Shown here piece by piece: positions 7,959 to 16,218 of a stretch of DNA of 64,000 nt. The notes below the pieces were generated by a model. The model did no database searches. It was not told where the DNA came from and was given only the letters and a program-made list of their open reading frames with translations. Location of the stretch: positions 41,035 to 105,034 of the forward strand of contig SVOQ01000006.1 of assembly GCA_015066345.1 (NCBI GenBank), given 5' to 3'. Position numbers and translations under genes: made by a program. Every line of letters begins with the position of its first letter. The stretch's first letter is position 1. The DNA is from Oscillospiraceae bacterium. Its GTDB lineage: Bacteria; Bacillota; Clostridia; Oscillospirales; Acutalibacteraceae.

Positions 7959-8783
7959 ATGAGTGAATGTACTCACAATTGCAGTACCTGTTCACAGAAC
8001 TGCTCTTCAAGAAAAGAACCCGAAAGCTTAATTGAAAAACCCCATGAGCTTTCAAATATTAAAAAAGTAATCGGTGTTGTCAGCGGTAAAGGTGGCGTAG
8101 GTAAATCCTTAGTTACTACACTTCTCGCCGTTTCAATGCAGAGAAAGGGCTATAAAACCGCTATTCTTGACGCGGATATTACAGGCGCCTCAATCCCCAA
8201 GGCTTTCGGCATTAAAGAGAAAGCGATGGGAACAGAAACCGGTATTATCCCATGCAGAACAAAAACCGGCATTGAAATTATGTCCGTAAACCTTCTTCTC
8301 GAAAACGACACCGACCCCGTTGTATGGCGCGGTCCCGTTATTGCAGGTGCAGTAAAGCAGTTCTGGACCGACGTTATATGGAATGACGTTGACTTTATGT
8401 TTGTTGATATGCCCCCCGGAACAGGTGACGTACCGCTTACTGTATTCCAGAGCCTTCCCGTTGACGGCATTGTTATTGTTGCCTCACCTCAGGAGCTTGT
8501 AGGTATGATTGTTGAAAAGGCAGTTAAAATGGCTGAGCTTATGAACATCCCCGTTATTGCTCTTGCGGAGAATATGGCTTACTTCCTCTGCCCCGATTGT
8601 GGCAAGAAGCATAGCATCTTCGGTGAAAGCCATATTAAAGAAATTGCAAAATCATATAATGTTGATACCGTGGCTCAGATTCCCATTAATAACAAACTTG
8701 CAGCAGCAGTTGACGCAGGTGCAATTGAGCTTTTCGAAGGCGATTGGTTGGACTCAGTTGCAGAAAAAATCGAAAAACTTTAA
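7959..8783 (+). CDS. Mrp/NBP35-family Fe-S cluster carrier ATPase
   Basis: ParA-like P-loop ATPase that binds and transfers iron-sulfur clusters, plausibly serving the Fe-S-rich hydrogenases of this cell. The N-terminus has C-x3-C-x2-C-x3-C (residues 4-15), then the deviant Walker A GKGGVGKS, a DADITGASIP motif, and the CPDC pair near residue 205 expected for cluster bridging. I chose the second ATG because AGGAGATG sits 9 nt before it, whereas the track's start directly abuts the site. It ends the unit before a terminator. Confidence 0.9.
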   Translation: MSECTHNCSTCSQNCSSRKEPESLIEKPHELSNIKKVIGVVSGKGGVGKSLVTTLLAVSMQRKGYKTAILDADITGASIPKAFGIKEKAMGTETGIIPCRTKTGIEIMSVNLLLENDTDPVVWRGPVIAGAVKQFWTDVIWNDVDFMFVDMPPGTGDVPLTVFQSLPVDGIVIVASPQELVGMIVEKAVKMAELMNIPVIALAENMAYFLCPDCGKKHSIFGESHIKEIAKSYNVDTVAQIPINNKLAAAVDAGAIELFEGDWLDSVAEKIEKL

Positions 8784-8794
8784 TAACTGAAAAG

Positions 8795-8824
8795 GACTGC
8801 CGATTTTCTCGACAGTCTTTTTTG
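8795..8824 (+). terminator. Intrinsic terminator after the mrp gene
   Basis: GACTGCCGA and TCGACAGTC form a 9-bp stem with one C-A mismatch around a TTTTC loop, followed by six T. The HAD gene starts right after the T-run, so it may be partly read through. Confidence 0.8.
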
Positions 8825-8834
8825 AAAGGTAATT

Positions 8835-9515
8835 ATGAAAAAGAAAATTATACTCATTGACCTTGATAACACCCTTATTGATTTTAACGAGTGCGCCCGT
8901 CATTCCGTTATTGATGCATTCGCTGAATTGGGCTTTACATATACCCCCAAGGTATTTGAAACCTTCATTGAGGAAAACGTTAAAATATGGAAACGTCTTG
9001 AAAAAGGTGAAATTGCCAAGGCCCAATTACGAGCCGACAGATGGAACATAATTCTCGGAAGGCTCGGCATTGACTATGACGGCACAATTCTTGAAGAAAT
9101 GTTTGAAAACGGTGTGGCACGCTACGCCTGCCCCGTTGAGGGTGCCTATGAGTTACTCGACTATCTTCAGGGTAAATATACGCTCTGCATAGTTTCAAAC
9201 GGATTCAGATTTGTTCAGGAAAGCCGACTTAAAATCGGTGATTTTGAAAAGTATTTTGATGGTATTTTTGTATCTGAGGATATAGGTATACCTAAACCCG
9301 CCAAGGAGTTTTTCGACTATTGCTTTGAAAGGCTCGGTAATCCCCCTAAGGGTGACACCTTACTTATAGGCGACAGTCTTTCGGCTGATATTATCGGGGG
9401 CATAAATTACGGCATCGACACAATATGGTTCAATAAAAACGGTGACCCTTTACCCGAGGACATCGAGCCCACGTACATAGTGAACAAGTTGGAAGAAATA
9501 AAAAGCATATTATAA
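8835..9515 (+). CDS. yjjG: YjjG-like HAD-superfamily nucleotidase
   Basis: HAD phosphatase of the YjjG type, which dephosphorylates (non-canonical) pyrimidine nucleotides. It shows motif I DLDNTLID (nucleophile and acid/base aspartates), motif II SNG, the conserved lysine in PKPAKEFFDY, and motif IV IGDSLSADIIGGINYGIDT, whose wording is typical of this subfamily. AAAGG precedes the ATG. At 226 residues it is full length. The exact substrate is inferred from family similarity. Confidence 0.85.
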   Translation: MKKKIILIDLDNTLIDFNECARHSVIDAFAELGFTYTPKVFETFIEENVKIWKRLEKGEIAKAQLRADRWNIILGRLGIDYDGTILEEMFENGVARYACPVEGAYELLDYLQGKYTLCIVSNGFRFVQESRLKIGDFEKYFDGIFVSEDIGIPKPAKEFFDYCFERLGNPPKGDTLLIGDSLSADIIGGINYGIDTIWFNKNGDPLPEDIEPTYIVNKLEEIKSIL

Positions 9516-9552
9516 AAAAGTCTCTTAAAGTCAGTGAACTTTAAGAGACTTT
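9516..9552. terminator. Bidirectional terminator between convergent genes
   Basis: A perfect 13-bp stem (AGTCTCTTAAAGT / ACTTTAAGAGACT) around CAGTGA has A-rich sequence on its left and T-rich on its right. It can serve both the HAD gene (plus) and the DUF898 gene (minus). Confidence 0.9.
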
Positions 9553-9562
9553 TCATTTAGCT

Positions 9563-11887
9563 TTATGTTAAATTGCAGGTATCTATTTTATACTCGCCAT
9601 CAGTACCATCGTACACAATTTCAAACTCATACGGGTTACCATAATATTCAGGCGATGGTGCTCCACCATTACATATAACCCTGTATCTACCGGGTCCCAC
9701 TTCCTCCATAGACATAGTATTAATGTCCATATCGTAGAAGCCCATACCATAATTAGGCACATAATAAATTGTGCCATCAGCTTTAAACCAATCACCTGCA
9801 TACGTAGTATTTCCCGGTACATCTGACGAATACGTTTGTGTAAATGTATCATCAATATAATTATATGTAAAATCTGATGATAACGCTTTTCGTAAATCCT
9901 CCCATGTATTAACACACGGAACCGAACCGCACTCCACAATCTGCATACCATCAAAAACTGCCAACTCATAAGGGTTAGAGCAATCAATCATACCTTTACT
10001 TTCGAAATAATGATACAAAAACGATGTCGCATAATTCCAATTATTAACAAGCTCAAATGCCCTGCTTCTTGTAAGGTCGGGGTATTGGGGTGCTATGGCA
10101 ATTTCCAAAATAACGGTTGAACCCTTTTCGAGTAAATCTCCATCAGAGTATGAACTTGAAATTACCGTACCCTCTGTATAATCCGAGGTTTCGGTATATG
10201 TAATCTCACAAATCAAGCCAACTGATTCAATCAGACTTACCGCATCTGATTCAGGGAAGCCTGTAACGTAAGGAACGTATACGTCGGTATTCTCGGTAAC
10301 CTCTTCGGGAGTTGAACCATCGTAATAATCATAATCATCGTAGTCATCTACGTAATCCTCATAGGGTGTGGGGTCAACGTAATCAACCGTATGACCTCCA
10401 AAACTACCTAAAAGAGGAACTGAAACGCCGAAAATTGCAAGAAGTGCAAATGCACCGACACCTAAAACACCTACAAGTGCTATTACACCAAGAATTGCAC
10501 CAACTACAACACCTGCTCCACCCTTTTTGGGTTCAACGCCCGATGCCTTCCACATAGCAATGGTATCAAGCATTTTTTCATATTCAAAGGTTGTATCCTC
10601 GTTGGGATAATTGCCCTGACTTACGGCAACCTTAAACCAATATGCCGCCTCTCTCAATGCATCAACACAACGCTCATCATCGGCATTTTTAAATTCGTAA
10701 GCAAGTGCCTCATAATATTCCTTAAGTATGCGACTTGCCTCATAATTCCCCGCTTTTGCCGAACCCTTAACAAGGTCAATATATTCCTGCTCACTGTACT
10801 CTTTAACGTAGTAAGCATAATAGAGCATTGCCTGATGATATCCGCCGTAAGCGGATGTTCTGAGCAATTCAATAGCTTCCTCATCATCATTGCCGCGGGA
10901 ATTAATAAGCTCACAGGCATATATATACGAAGCATAGATATTGCCGTTTTGTGCCATTATCTTGATTTCGTCAGGGCTTTCGTCGCCCTTGACACCGCTT
11001 CGTAATTTATCAAGCTCCGTATTATTGGCGGCAAGACCGTAAGCGGCTACGTTTTCAAGAGCAAATTTTTCCTGCTCTCTGCTGAATTTTTTGTACTCTT
11101 CCGTTCTGTACAATGCATCCGTATTTACGCCGACCCATCTGAGGTATTTAACGTAAACGAACAAATCAAATATACCGAAGGTTACAACACTAAGCAATGC
11201 CCAAAGAAGCATTTTGCCGAAGAGTCTGCCACCTAAACCGTTGAATGCCAAGGGACTTCCACCGATTACGGTGTTTGAAAGCTTCCACCTTTCAAGCATC
11301 ACCATGGCAAAGGGCATACCTATACCAAAGGTCACAAGCGAAAGCACAATGAAAAGCACGTGGTAGCCGAACCAACCACCTGCACCGCCTGTAAACTTAC
11401 TTGCAGTTTCATCGGGGTCATCTGCATAAACCGTGTGGCTTGTCATCCACTTCTGAATGCTTAAGCCGAACCATATACCATATATACCGAATGTGATTAT
11501 AGTAAGAATTACACCTAAAATATATTTACCGAAAAGCTTACCGCCGGTACCTGTAAACTTAAGCCTTCTGCCGTTTATTACCGTGTGGTTAACCCTCCAG
11601 CGCTCCATCATACACATAGCCCAAGGAACGGCTATACCCAAAGAGAAAACCGATATCAGACAATATAAAATCTGATGACCTATGTAACCGAAGTATCCAC
11701 CGTCAAAATATGACCTTTGGTCGCCTAAAACTCCGTCATCGCCAACGGGCGAAAGGTCATCATTGCCGTTTTTGCGAGATGCAAGTACCGCTATAAGTGC
11801 CACAAGACCGCCCACAATAAGAATAGCAATCAATGCAAATATAATAATACCCAAAACGCTAAAGCCAACGTTAGTAGCAACCTGCAT
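9563..11887 (-). CDS. DUF898/YjgN-like membrane protein with repeat, PASTA and novel C-terminal domains
   Basis: A 774-residue membrane protein of unknown function. In order: one N-terminal span, then a DUF898 (YjgN-like) part in which a W(R/K)xxxTVIxG-type motif after paired spans occurs twice, marking an internal duplication. Next comes a helical stretch of Sel1/TPR-like repeats (about 285-440), another span, a Tyr/Asp-rich linker and one PASTA-like domain (VPYVTGFPESDAVSLIESVG). A C-terminal extracellular domain of about 150 residues follows. ATG is preferred to the track's GTG because AGGAG lies 8 nt before it. PASTA domains usually bind peptidoglycan, so a cell-wall-sensing role is conceivable but unproven. 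Confidence 0.75.
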   Translation of the reverse strand: MQVATNVGFSVLGIIIFALIAILIVGGLVALIAVLASRKNGNDDLSPVGDDGVLGDQRSYFDGGYFGYIGHQILYCLISVFSLGIAVPWAMCMMERWRVNHTVINGRRLKFTGTGGKLFGKYILGVILTIITFGIYGIWFGLSIQKWMTSHTVYADDPDETASKFTGGAGGWFGYHVLFIVLSLVTFGIGMPFAMVMLERWKLSNTVIGGSPLAFNGLGGRLFGKMLLWALLSVVTFGIFDLFVYVKYLRWVGVNTDALYRTEEYKKFSREQEKFALENVAAYGLAANNTELDKLRSGVKGDESPDEIKIMAQNGNIYASYIYACELINSRGNDDEEAIELLRTSAYGGYHQAMLYYAYYVKEYSEQEYIDLVKGSAKAGNYEASRILKEYYEALAYEFKNADDERCVDALREAAYWFKVAVSQGNYPNEDTTFEYEKMLDTIAMWKASGVEPKKGGAGVVVGAILGVIALVGVLGVGAFALLAIFGVSVPLLGSFGGHTVDYVDPTPYEDYVDDYDDYDYYDGSTPEEVTENTDVYVPYVTGFPESDAVSLIESVGLICEITYTETSDYTEGTVISSSYSDGDLLEKGSTVILEIAIAPQYPDLTRSRAFELVNNWNYATSFLYHYFESKGMIDCSNPYELAVFDGMQIVECGSVPCVNTWEDLRKALSSDFTYNYIDDTFTQTYSSDVPGNTTYAGDWFKADGTIYYVPNYGMGFYDMDINTMSMEEVGPGRYRVICNGGAPSPEYYGNPYEFEIVYDGTDGEYKIDTCNLT

Positions 11888-11918
11888 AAAAGTCACTCCT
11901 CATCCATATTTTAAGTTC

Positions 11919-11947
11919 AAATTACCATATCATTTTTTATGTGTCAA
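11919..11947 (-). promoter_or_regulatory. Promoter of the DUF898 gene
   Basis: TTGACA, 17 nt, TAATTT on the minus strand, about 32 nt before the start codon. The -10 box is weaker than others in the window. Confidence 0.6.
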
Positions 11948-11960
11948 TACGAAAAAAGAA

Positions 11961-12440
11961 TTATAAATCACAAATATCGTCATATTTAACTTTTATAAGC
12001 TTATTAATATCCGAAACGGCAATTTCCACCTGAAGCCCGATTTTACCCGCACTGAAATATATCCTGTCACCATTTTGGGCGGATATATCAACGGTAGTAG
12101 GAAACAGCTTCTTCATTCCTATGGGTGAGCAACCCCCATGTATATATCCCGTAAGGGGTAAAAGTTCTTTTGATTTAATCATTTCAATACTTTTTTCGCC
12201 CACTGCCTTTGCCGCTTTTTTCAGATTAAGTTCTTTGCAAACGGGCACAAGAAATACGTAGTATTGCTTTGATTTACCGACGGTTACAAGGGTTTTGAAC
12301 ACCTTTTTAGGGTCTTCACCCAGAGTATTCGCCACGTCTTCCCCTGCTATTACACCACTTTCGGTATAGTCGTGGACTATATATTCAATTTTCTTTTGGT
12401 CAAGAATACGCATTGCGTTTGTTTTTTCTTGTTTTGCCAT
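11961..12440 (-). CDS. ybaK: Cys-tRNA(Pro) deacylase YbaK
   Basis: Trans-editing enzyme that hydrolyses mischarged Cys-tRNA(Pro). The 159-residue protein has the YbaK fold signatures KVFKTLVTVG, with the lysine that is key to catalysis, then VFLVPVCKELNLKKAAKAVG and GYIHGGCSPIGMKK. The ATG chosen lies one base after the upstream gene's stop. The track's longer GTG start would overlap that gene. It is third in an apparent trmO-fliB-like-ybaK operon. Confidence 0.93.
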   Translation of the reverse strand: MAKQEKTNAMRILDQKKIEYIVHDYTESGVIAGEDVANTLGEDPKKVFKTLVTVGKSKQYYVFLVPVCKELNLKKAAKAVGEKSIEMIKSKELLPLTGYIHGGCSPIGMKKLFPTTVDISAQNGDRIYFSAGKIGLQVEIAVSDINKLIKVKYDDICDL

Positions 12441-12441
12441 A

Positions 12442-13431
12442 TCAATCACCGTAAATCAGATAATCTGTATTTTCTTCACTATACTCAATTTGCTTGGACC
12501 AGTTTTTAAGATTTTCAATTCGGTCATTCAAGGTCAAATCCCCTTTTTCAAAAAAGGTTTTCATATCACAAAGGTAAATAAATCTTACACTTTCAACCGA
12601 AAAACAAACCCGTTCTTTCACACTTTCATCAAATACCGCCTTGATAAAATGACGGTAAATAATATAGGCAAGAATTTTTGAATAAAGCATATCACTATTA
12701 GTGGATTTTTTGAAATCATCTTCAATTTTTAAAATATCCTGAAGATTATCACCAAGTCCGTCTATAAAAACCGTCCATTGTTCATCAATGGGTTCGGTTT
12801 CTTTATATGCTTCAACAAGGTTATTAAAATTTTTGATTTTAATTTGTTCATTGCAAAAATTTCCGGTAAGCGAAAGACTCTTTACAAGTTTTTCCTCAAA
12901 ATCAGTTTCGGTACTGAATAAAATATCAAAAAGTCTTTCACGGAATGCACTAAGGAAAATATATGTATCCGACTCAATCACATCGTCCTCGTTATCAAGA
13001 ACAATTTCTTCACCGTCGTTTTCTTCAATCAATGAAAAAGGCTTTTCGTCATGAAGCAGAGTACGGCACACCTCCTCACAGGAAAGACCTAAACCGCACT
13101 CCGTAACACCGGGAAACCACTCGTAAAAACGAGGATGATTTTTACATATATCACAAATTGCATCCTCACCGCAATTAATAATAATTCTACAAAGATTACT
13201 GTCATTTAAAAATGGGCAACGGTCATTTTCGGAAAGTTCAAAACACCTGCTACCGTCCTCGGAAACTGTTATTTTACTGCGTATTTCGTCACCCAAAGCA
13301 CCCTGAAGTTTGTTATATTTATCAAATGAAACTTCATCAATATCAATTTCCCAACCGATACAACAATTGTCGGTGCATTTTGACGCAATACATTTGAAAT
13401 TATCATAAAATGAGGGTTTAATATATATCAA
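12442..13431 (-). CDS. FliB-like cysteine-rich protein (putative protein lysine N-methylase)
   Basis: The 329-residue protein opens with CIASKCTDNCCIGWEIDID and continues with CPFL..CRI and CDICKNHPRF, then LSCEEVCRTLL, a cysteine pattern that matches the FliB (flagellin lysine-N-methylase) family and probably binds an Fe-S cluster. Distant YkgJ-type clusters are related. No flagellar gene is visible here, so the substrate may be something else. Its start overlaps the trmO stop by 4 bp and its stop touches the ybaK start, so the three genes are probably translated together. Confidence 0.8.
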   Translation of the reverse strand: MIYIKPSFYDNFKCIASKCTDNCCIGWEIDIDEVSFDKYNKLQGALGDEIRSKITVSEDGSRCFELSENDRCPFLNDSNLCRIIINCGEDAICDICKNHPRFYEWFPGVTECGLGLSCEEVCRTLLHDEKPFSLIEENDGEEIVLDNEDDVIESDTYIFLSAFRERLFDILFSTETDFEEKLVKSLSLTGNFCNEQIKIKNFNNLVEAYKETEPIDEQWTVFIDGLGDNLQDILKIEDDFKKSTNSDMLYSKILAYIIYRHFIKAVFDESVKERVCFSVESVRFIYLCDMKTFFEKGDLTLNDRIENLKNWSKQIEYSEENTDYLIYGD

Positions 13432-14114
13432 TTCTTATCACCCGTTATCTCAATAACATAAATCTTTTGATTTTCAACACGGAATTTCACCTGAAACTCA
13501 TAGAAACTAAGCCCATAAATACGATTTTCGTCATCCTGATATGACGGTCGCGGGTCTAAGGATAAAATCTCGTAAAGATTTTTAATCTGCTCATCCGACA
13601 AAATGCCTTTTGCATTTTCGCTGAATTCCACCTGAATAAAATCATCTTTATGCTCGTCGGAAAAGCCCCCAACCGCCTCAGGTATACTATCCACATAAGG
13701 AAGATAAGGTTTAATATCGTAAATGGGTGTGTTGTCCGAAAGGTCCGCACCCGATACTATAAGAGTAATACCATTACCGCTTTTTTTCACACTCTCGAGT
13801 TTAACACAGGAAATCCCCAAACCGTTAGGACGAAACGGTGAACGGGTCGCAAAAACCCCCACCCTTTTGTTACCCCCAAGCCTCGGGGGTCTTACGGTAG
13901 GTGACCATTGACCGTTATTTTTTGAAAAGCCCCACACAAGCCAAAGGTGTGAGTATTGGTCAATACCACGGATTATATTTTCATCCGTAAACCCATCGCA
14001 AAACTCAATCTCGGATTTAACCGATGGTGCAAGTCCGCTTTGACGGGGTACGCCGAATTTTTCTTTATATGCATTTTTGATATATGCCACAGGCTTAATT
14101 GTAATTTCGTCCAC
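13428..14114 (-). CDS. trmO: tRNA (N6-threonylcarbamoyladenosine37-N6)-methyltransferase TrmO
   Basis: SAM-dependent enzyme that methylates t6A37 in tRNA-Thr. The 228-residue protein shows the hallmark beta-barrel motifs PRQSGLAP, YSHLWLVWGF and GVFATRSPFRPNGLG, then DIKPYLPYVD. Translation seems to start at GTG, with only a weak GGCGGTGA site before it. It heads the trmO-fliB-like-ybaK unit. It shares a tRNA theme with ybaK. Confidence 0.93.
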   Translation of the reverse strand: MDEITIKPVAYIKNAYKEKFGVPRQSGLAPSVKSEIEFCDGFTDENIIRGIDQYSHLWLVWGFSKNNGQWSPTVRPPRLGGNKRVGVFATRSPFRPNGLGISCVKLESVKKSGNGITLIVSGADLSDNTPIYDIKPYLPYVDSIPEAVGGFSDEHKDDFIQVEFSENAKGILSDEQIKNLYEILSLDPRPSYQDDENRIYGLSFYEFQVKFRVENQKIYVIEITGDKN

Positions 14115-14133
14115 ACTATCACCGCCAACCTAA

Positions 14134-14162
14134 AGTTTAACATAAAGGGAATATATAGTCAA
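14134..14162 (-). promoter_or_regulatory. Promoter of the trmO operon
   Basis: TTGACT, 17 nt, TAAACT on the minus strand, about 20 nt before the GTG start. The -35 box lies at the very edge of the composite repeat copy. Confidence 0.55.
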
Positions 14163-14196
14163 ATTCGTAATTCATAATTCGTAATGCGTAATTAAA

Positions 14197-14383
14197 GGGG
14201 CACTTCGTGCCGATTGTAGATAAAGTTGTTGTAACGCGAAGCCTTATCATCCCTGTTCGGCTCTGCCGAATAGGGAGGGGGACCGCGTAGCGGTGGTGGG
14301 TAGTTCTCTTGCGGTTTTTCTTAGTTTGATAGAAGCAATATCTTCGCATTACAACTACCTTATCTATAATTCGGCTTTGCCCC
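14197..14383 (+). mobile_element. Composite hairpin repeat, copy A, with terminal inverted repeats
   Basis: A 187-bp non-coding element. The left end (14197-14241, GGGGCACTTCGTGCCGATTG onward to GCGAAG) recurs inverted as the right end (14342-14383, CTTCGCATTACAAC to TTTGCCCC) with a few changes, giving 42-45 bp terminal inverted repeats. Between them are two hairpins, CCCTGTTCGGC/GCCGAATAGGG and ACCGC-gta-GCGGT, and the conserved GGTGGGTAGTTCTCTTGCGG. It is flanked by degenerate AATTCGTAAT and TGCATTTT strings. No ORF is plausible, so it looks like a MITE-like element. Confidence 0.75.
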
Positions 14384-14421
14384 GATAATTTTGCATTTTG
14401 AATTCTGCATTTTGCATTTTA

Positions 14422-14449
14422 AAAAGCTCCGCATTTCTGCGGAGCTTTT
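14422..14449 (-). terminator. Terminator of the hydA operon
   Basis: Perfect 12-bp stem (AAAAGCTCCGCA/TGCGGAGCTTTT) with a four-base loop, directly after the hydA stop on the minus strand and ending in T. Confidence 0.9.
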
Positions 14450-14453
14450 AATC

Positions 14454-16205
14454 TTAGTATTTTGTTCTCTCAGTATAGCCTGTGTGAAGGATGTGATGAG
14501 CCTTGTGGCTTCCGGGTTCACCGAAGAATTCATCATAAACTGCCTTAACATCGGGGTTCTTATGAGATTTTCTTAAGGGAAGATTTTCGTCGTCTTTGTA
14601 AAGACCTTTAGCACGTTCTGCTCTTACGTCAACAAAGTTTGAAACAGATGCGGGAACGATGGGCTGACCGCCGCCGTTTACGCAACCACCGGGACAAGCC
14701 ATGATTTCGATAAAATCATATTTCTTTTCGCCGGATTTAACCATTTCAAGAACTTTCTTAGCATTTGCAAGACCTGAAGCAACTGCAACTTTAACTTCTG
14801 TACCGTTAAGGTTGTATGTAGCCTCTTTAACGCCTTCAACACCACGAACTGCGTTGAATGTTGCGAAATCTTCAAGTTCGTTACCTGTAACAACTTCGTA
14901 AGCGGTACGAAGAGCAGCTTCCATAACACCGCCTGTTGCACCGAAGATAGTACCTGCACCTGAAGCAAGACCGAAGGGAGCGTCAAACTCTGCATCGGGA
15001 ATCATTCTGAAGTTGATACCTGCTTTTTTAATCATTCTTGCAAGTTCTCTTACTGTGATAGAAGCATCAATATCAGGGAGTCCTGCAACTGCAGAATGGT
15101 CTGTTCTTTCTGCCTCAAACTTCTTAGCAGTACAGGGCATAACAGATACAACGAAAATATCTTTGGGGTCAAGACCCATTTTCTCAGCATAGTATGTTTT
15201 TGCTACTGAGCCGAACATACCCTGAGGAGATTTACAAGATGAAAGATTGGGGATAAATTCGGGATAGTAATGTTCGCAGAATTTAATCCAACCGGGTGAG
15301 CAGGAAGTGATAAGGGGAAGATTTTCGCCCTTGTTAAGTCTGCCGAGGAATTCGGTAGCTTCTTCCATAATTGTAAGGTCAGCAGCGAAGTTTGTATCAA
15401 ACACACCGTCGAAACCGAGCATTTTGAGAGCTGCAACCATTTTGCCTGTAACGATTGTACCCATTTCGTAGCCGAATTCTTCACCTAAGCCAACACGTAC
15501 TGCGGGAGCAGTCTGAACAACAACGTGTTTTGTGGGGTCGTTAAGAGCATCAAATACTTTCTGAGTATCATCTCTTTCGGAAAGAGCACCTGTGGGACAA
15601 GCAGTGATACACTGACCACAGCTTACACAAGCAACGTCACCGAGTTTATACTCGAAAGCTGAACCGATATGTGTATCGAAACCACGGTCGTTAGCACCGA
15701 TAACTGCAACAGACTGAACCTTGTCACAAACTGCTACGCAACGACGGCAGAGGATACATTTTTCGTTATCACGGTACATATGAGTAGCACTTGCGTCGAT
15801 GTCGTACTTAACAACGTCACCTGCATATGCGTTTTCGTCCTCAATACCGTAATCTTTACAGAGTTTCTGTAACTCACAGCTACCGCTTCTTACACAAGAA
15901 AGACATTCTTTCTTATGAGTTGAAAGGATAAGCTCAAGAGTTGTTTTTCTTGCCTGGATAACCTTGGGAGTATTTGTGAAGATTTCCATACCCTCGTTAA
16001 CGGGGAATACACAAGCAGCAACAAGGCTTCTTGCACCTTTAACTTCAACAACACAAATACGGCAGGCACCGATAGCATTGATTTCTTTAAGATAGCAAAG
16101 AGTAGGAATTTCAATACCTACCATACGAGCGGCTTCAAGAATTGTGGAACCGGCAGGAACCTGATAATCAAAGCCGTTAATTTTAATATTTACTGCATTT
16201 TCCAT
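14454..16205 (-). CDS. hydA: Trimeric [FeFe]-hydrogenase catalytic subunit HydA
   Basis: Catalytic subunit of an NADH/ferredoxin-linked (probably electron-bifurcating, group A3) hydrogenase producing H2. Order of domains in 583 residues: [2Fe-2S] ferredoxin (C37, C48, C51, C65), the His-Cys [4Fe-4S] site (H97, C101, C104, C110), two [4Fe-4S] clusters (about 150-204), then the H-cluster domain with TSCSPGW (302 region), MPCTAKKFE (C358) and IMACPGGCVNGGGQP (C504, C508). It ends in the small-subunit-like tail. The L1 motif has Ser303 where TSCCP has its second Cys. It follows hydB by 13 nt with a good ribosome site. Confidence 0.95.
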   Translation of the reverse strand: MENAVNIKINGFDYQVPAGSTILEAARMVGIEIPTLCYLKEINAIGACRICVVEVKGARSLVAACVFPVNEGMEIFTNTPKVIQARKTTLELILSTHKKECLSCVRSGSCELQKLCKDYGIEDENAYAGDVVKYDIDASATHMYRDNEKCILCRRCVAVCDKVQSVAVIGANDRGFDTHIGSAFEYKLGDVACVSCGQCITACPTGALSERDDTQKVFDALNDPTKHVVVQTAPAVRVGLGEEFGYEMGTIVTGKMVAALKMLGFDGVFDTNFAADLTIMEEATEFLGRLNKGENLPLITSCSPGWIKFCEHYYPEFIPNLSSCKSPQGMFGSVAKTYYAEKMGLDPKDIFVVSVMPCTAKKFEAERTDHSAVAGLPDIDASITVRELARMIKKAGINFRMIPDAEFDAPFGLASGAGTIFGATGGVMEAALRTAYEVVTGNELEDFATFNAVRGVEGVKEATYNLNGTEVKVAVASGLANAKKVLEMVKSGEKKYDFIEIMACPGGCVNGGGQPIVPASVSNFVDVRAERAKGLYKDDENLPLRKSHKNPDVKAVYDEFFGEPGSHKAHHILHTGYTERTKY

Positions 16206-16218
16206 CGTTAGTTCCTCC

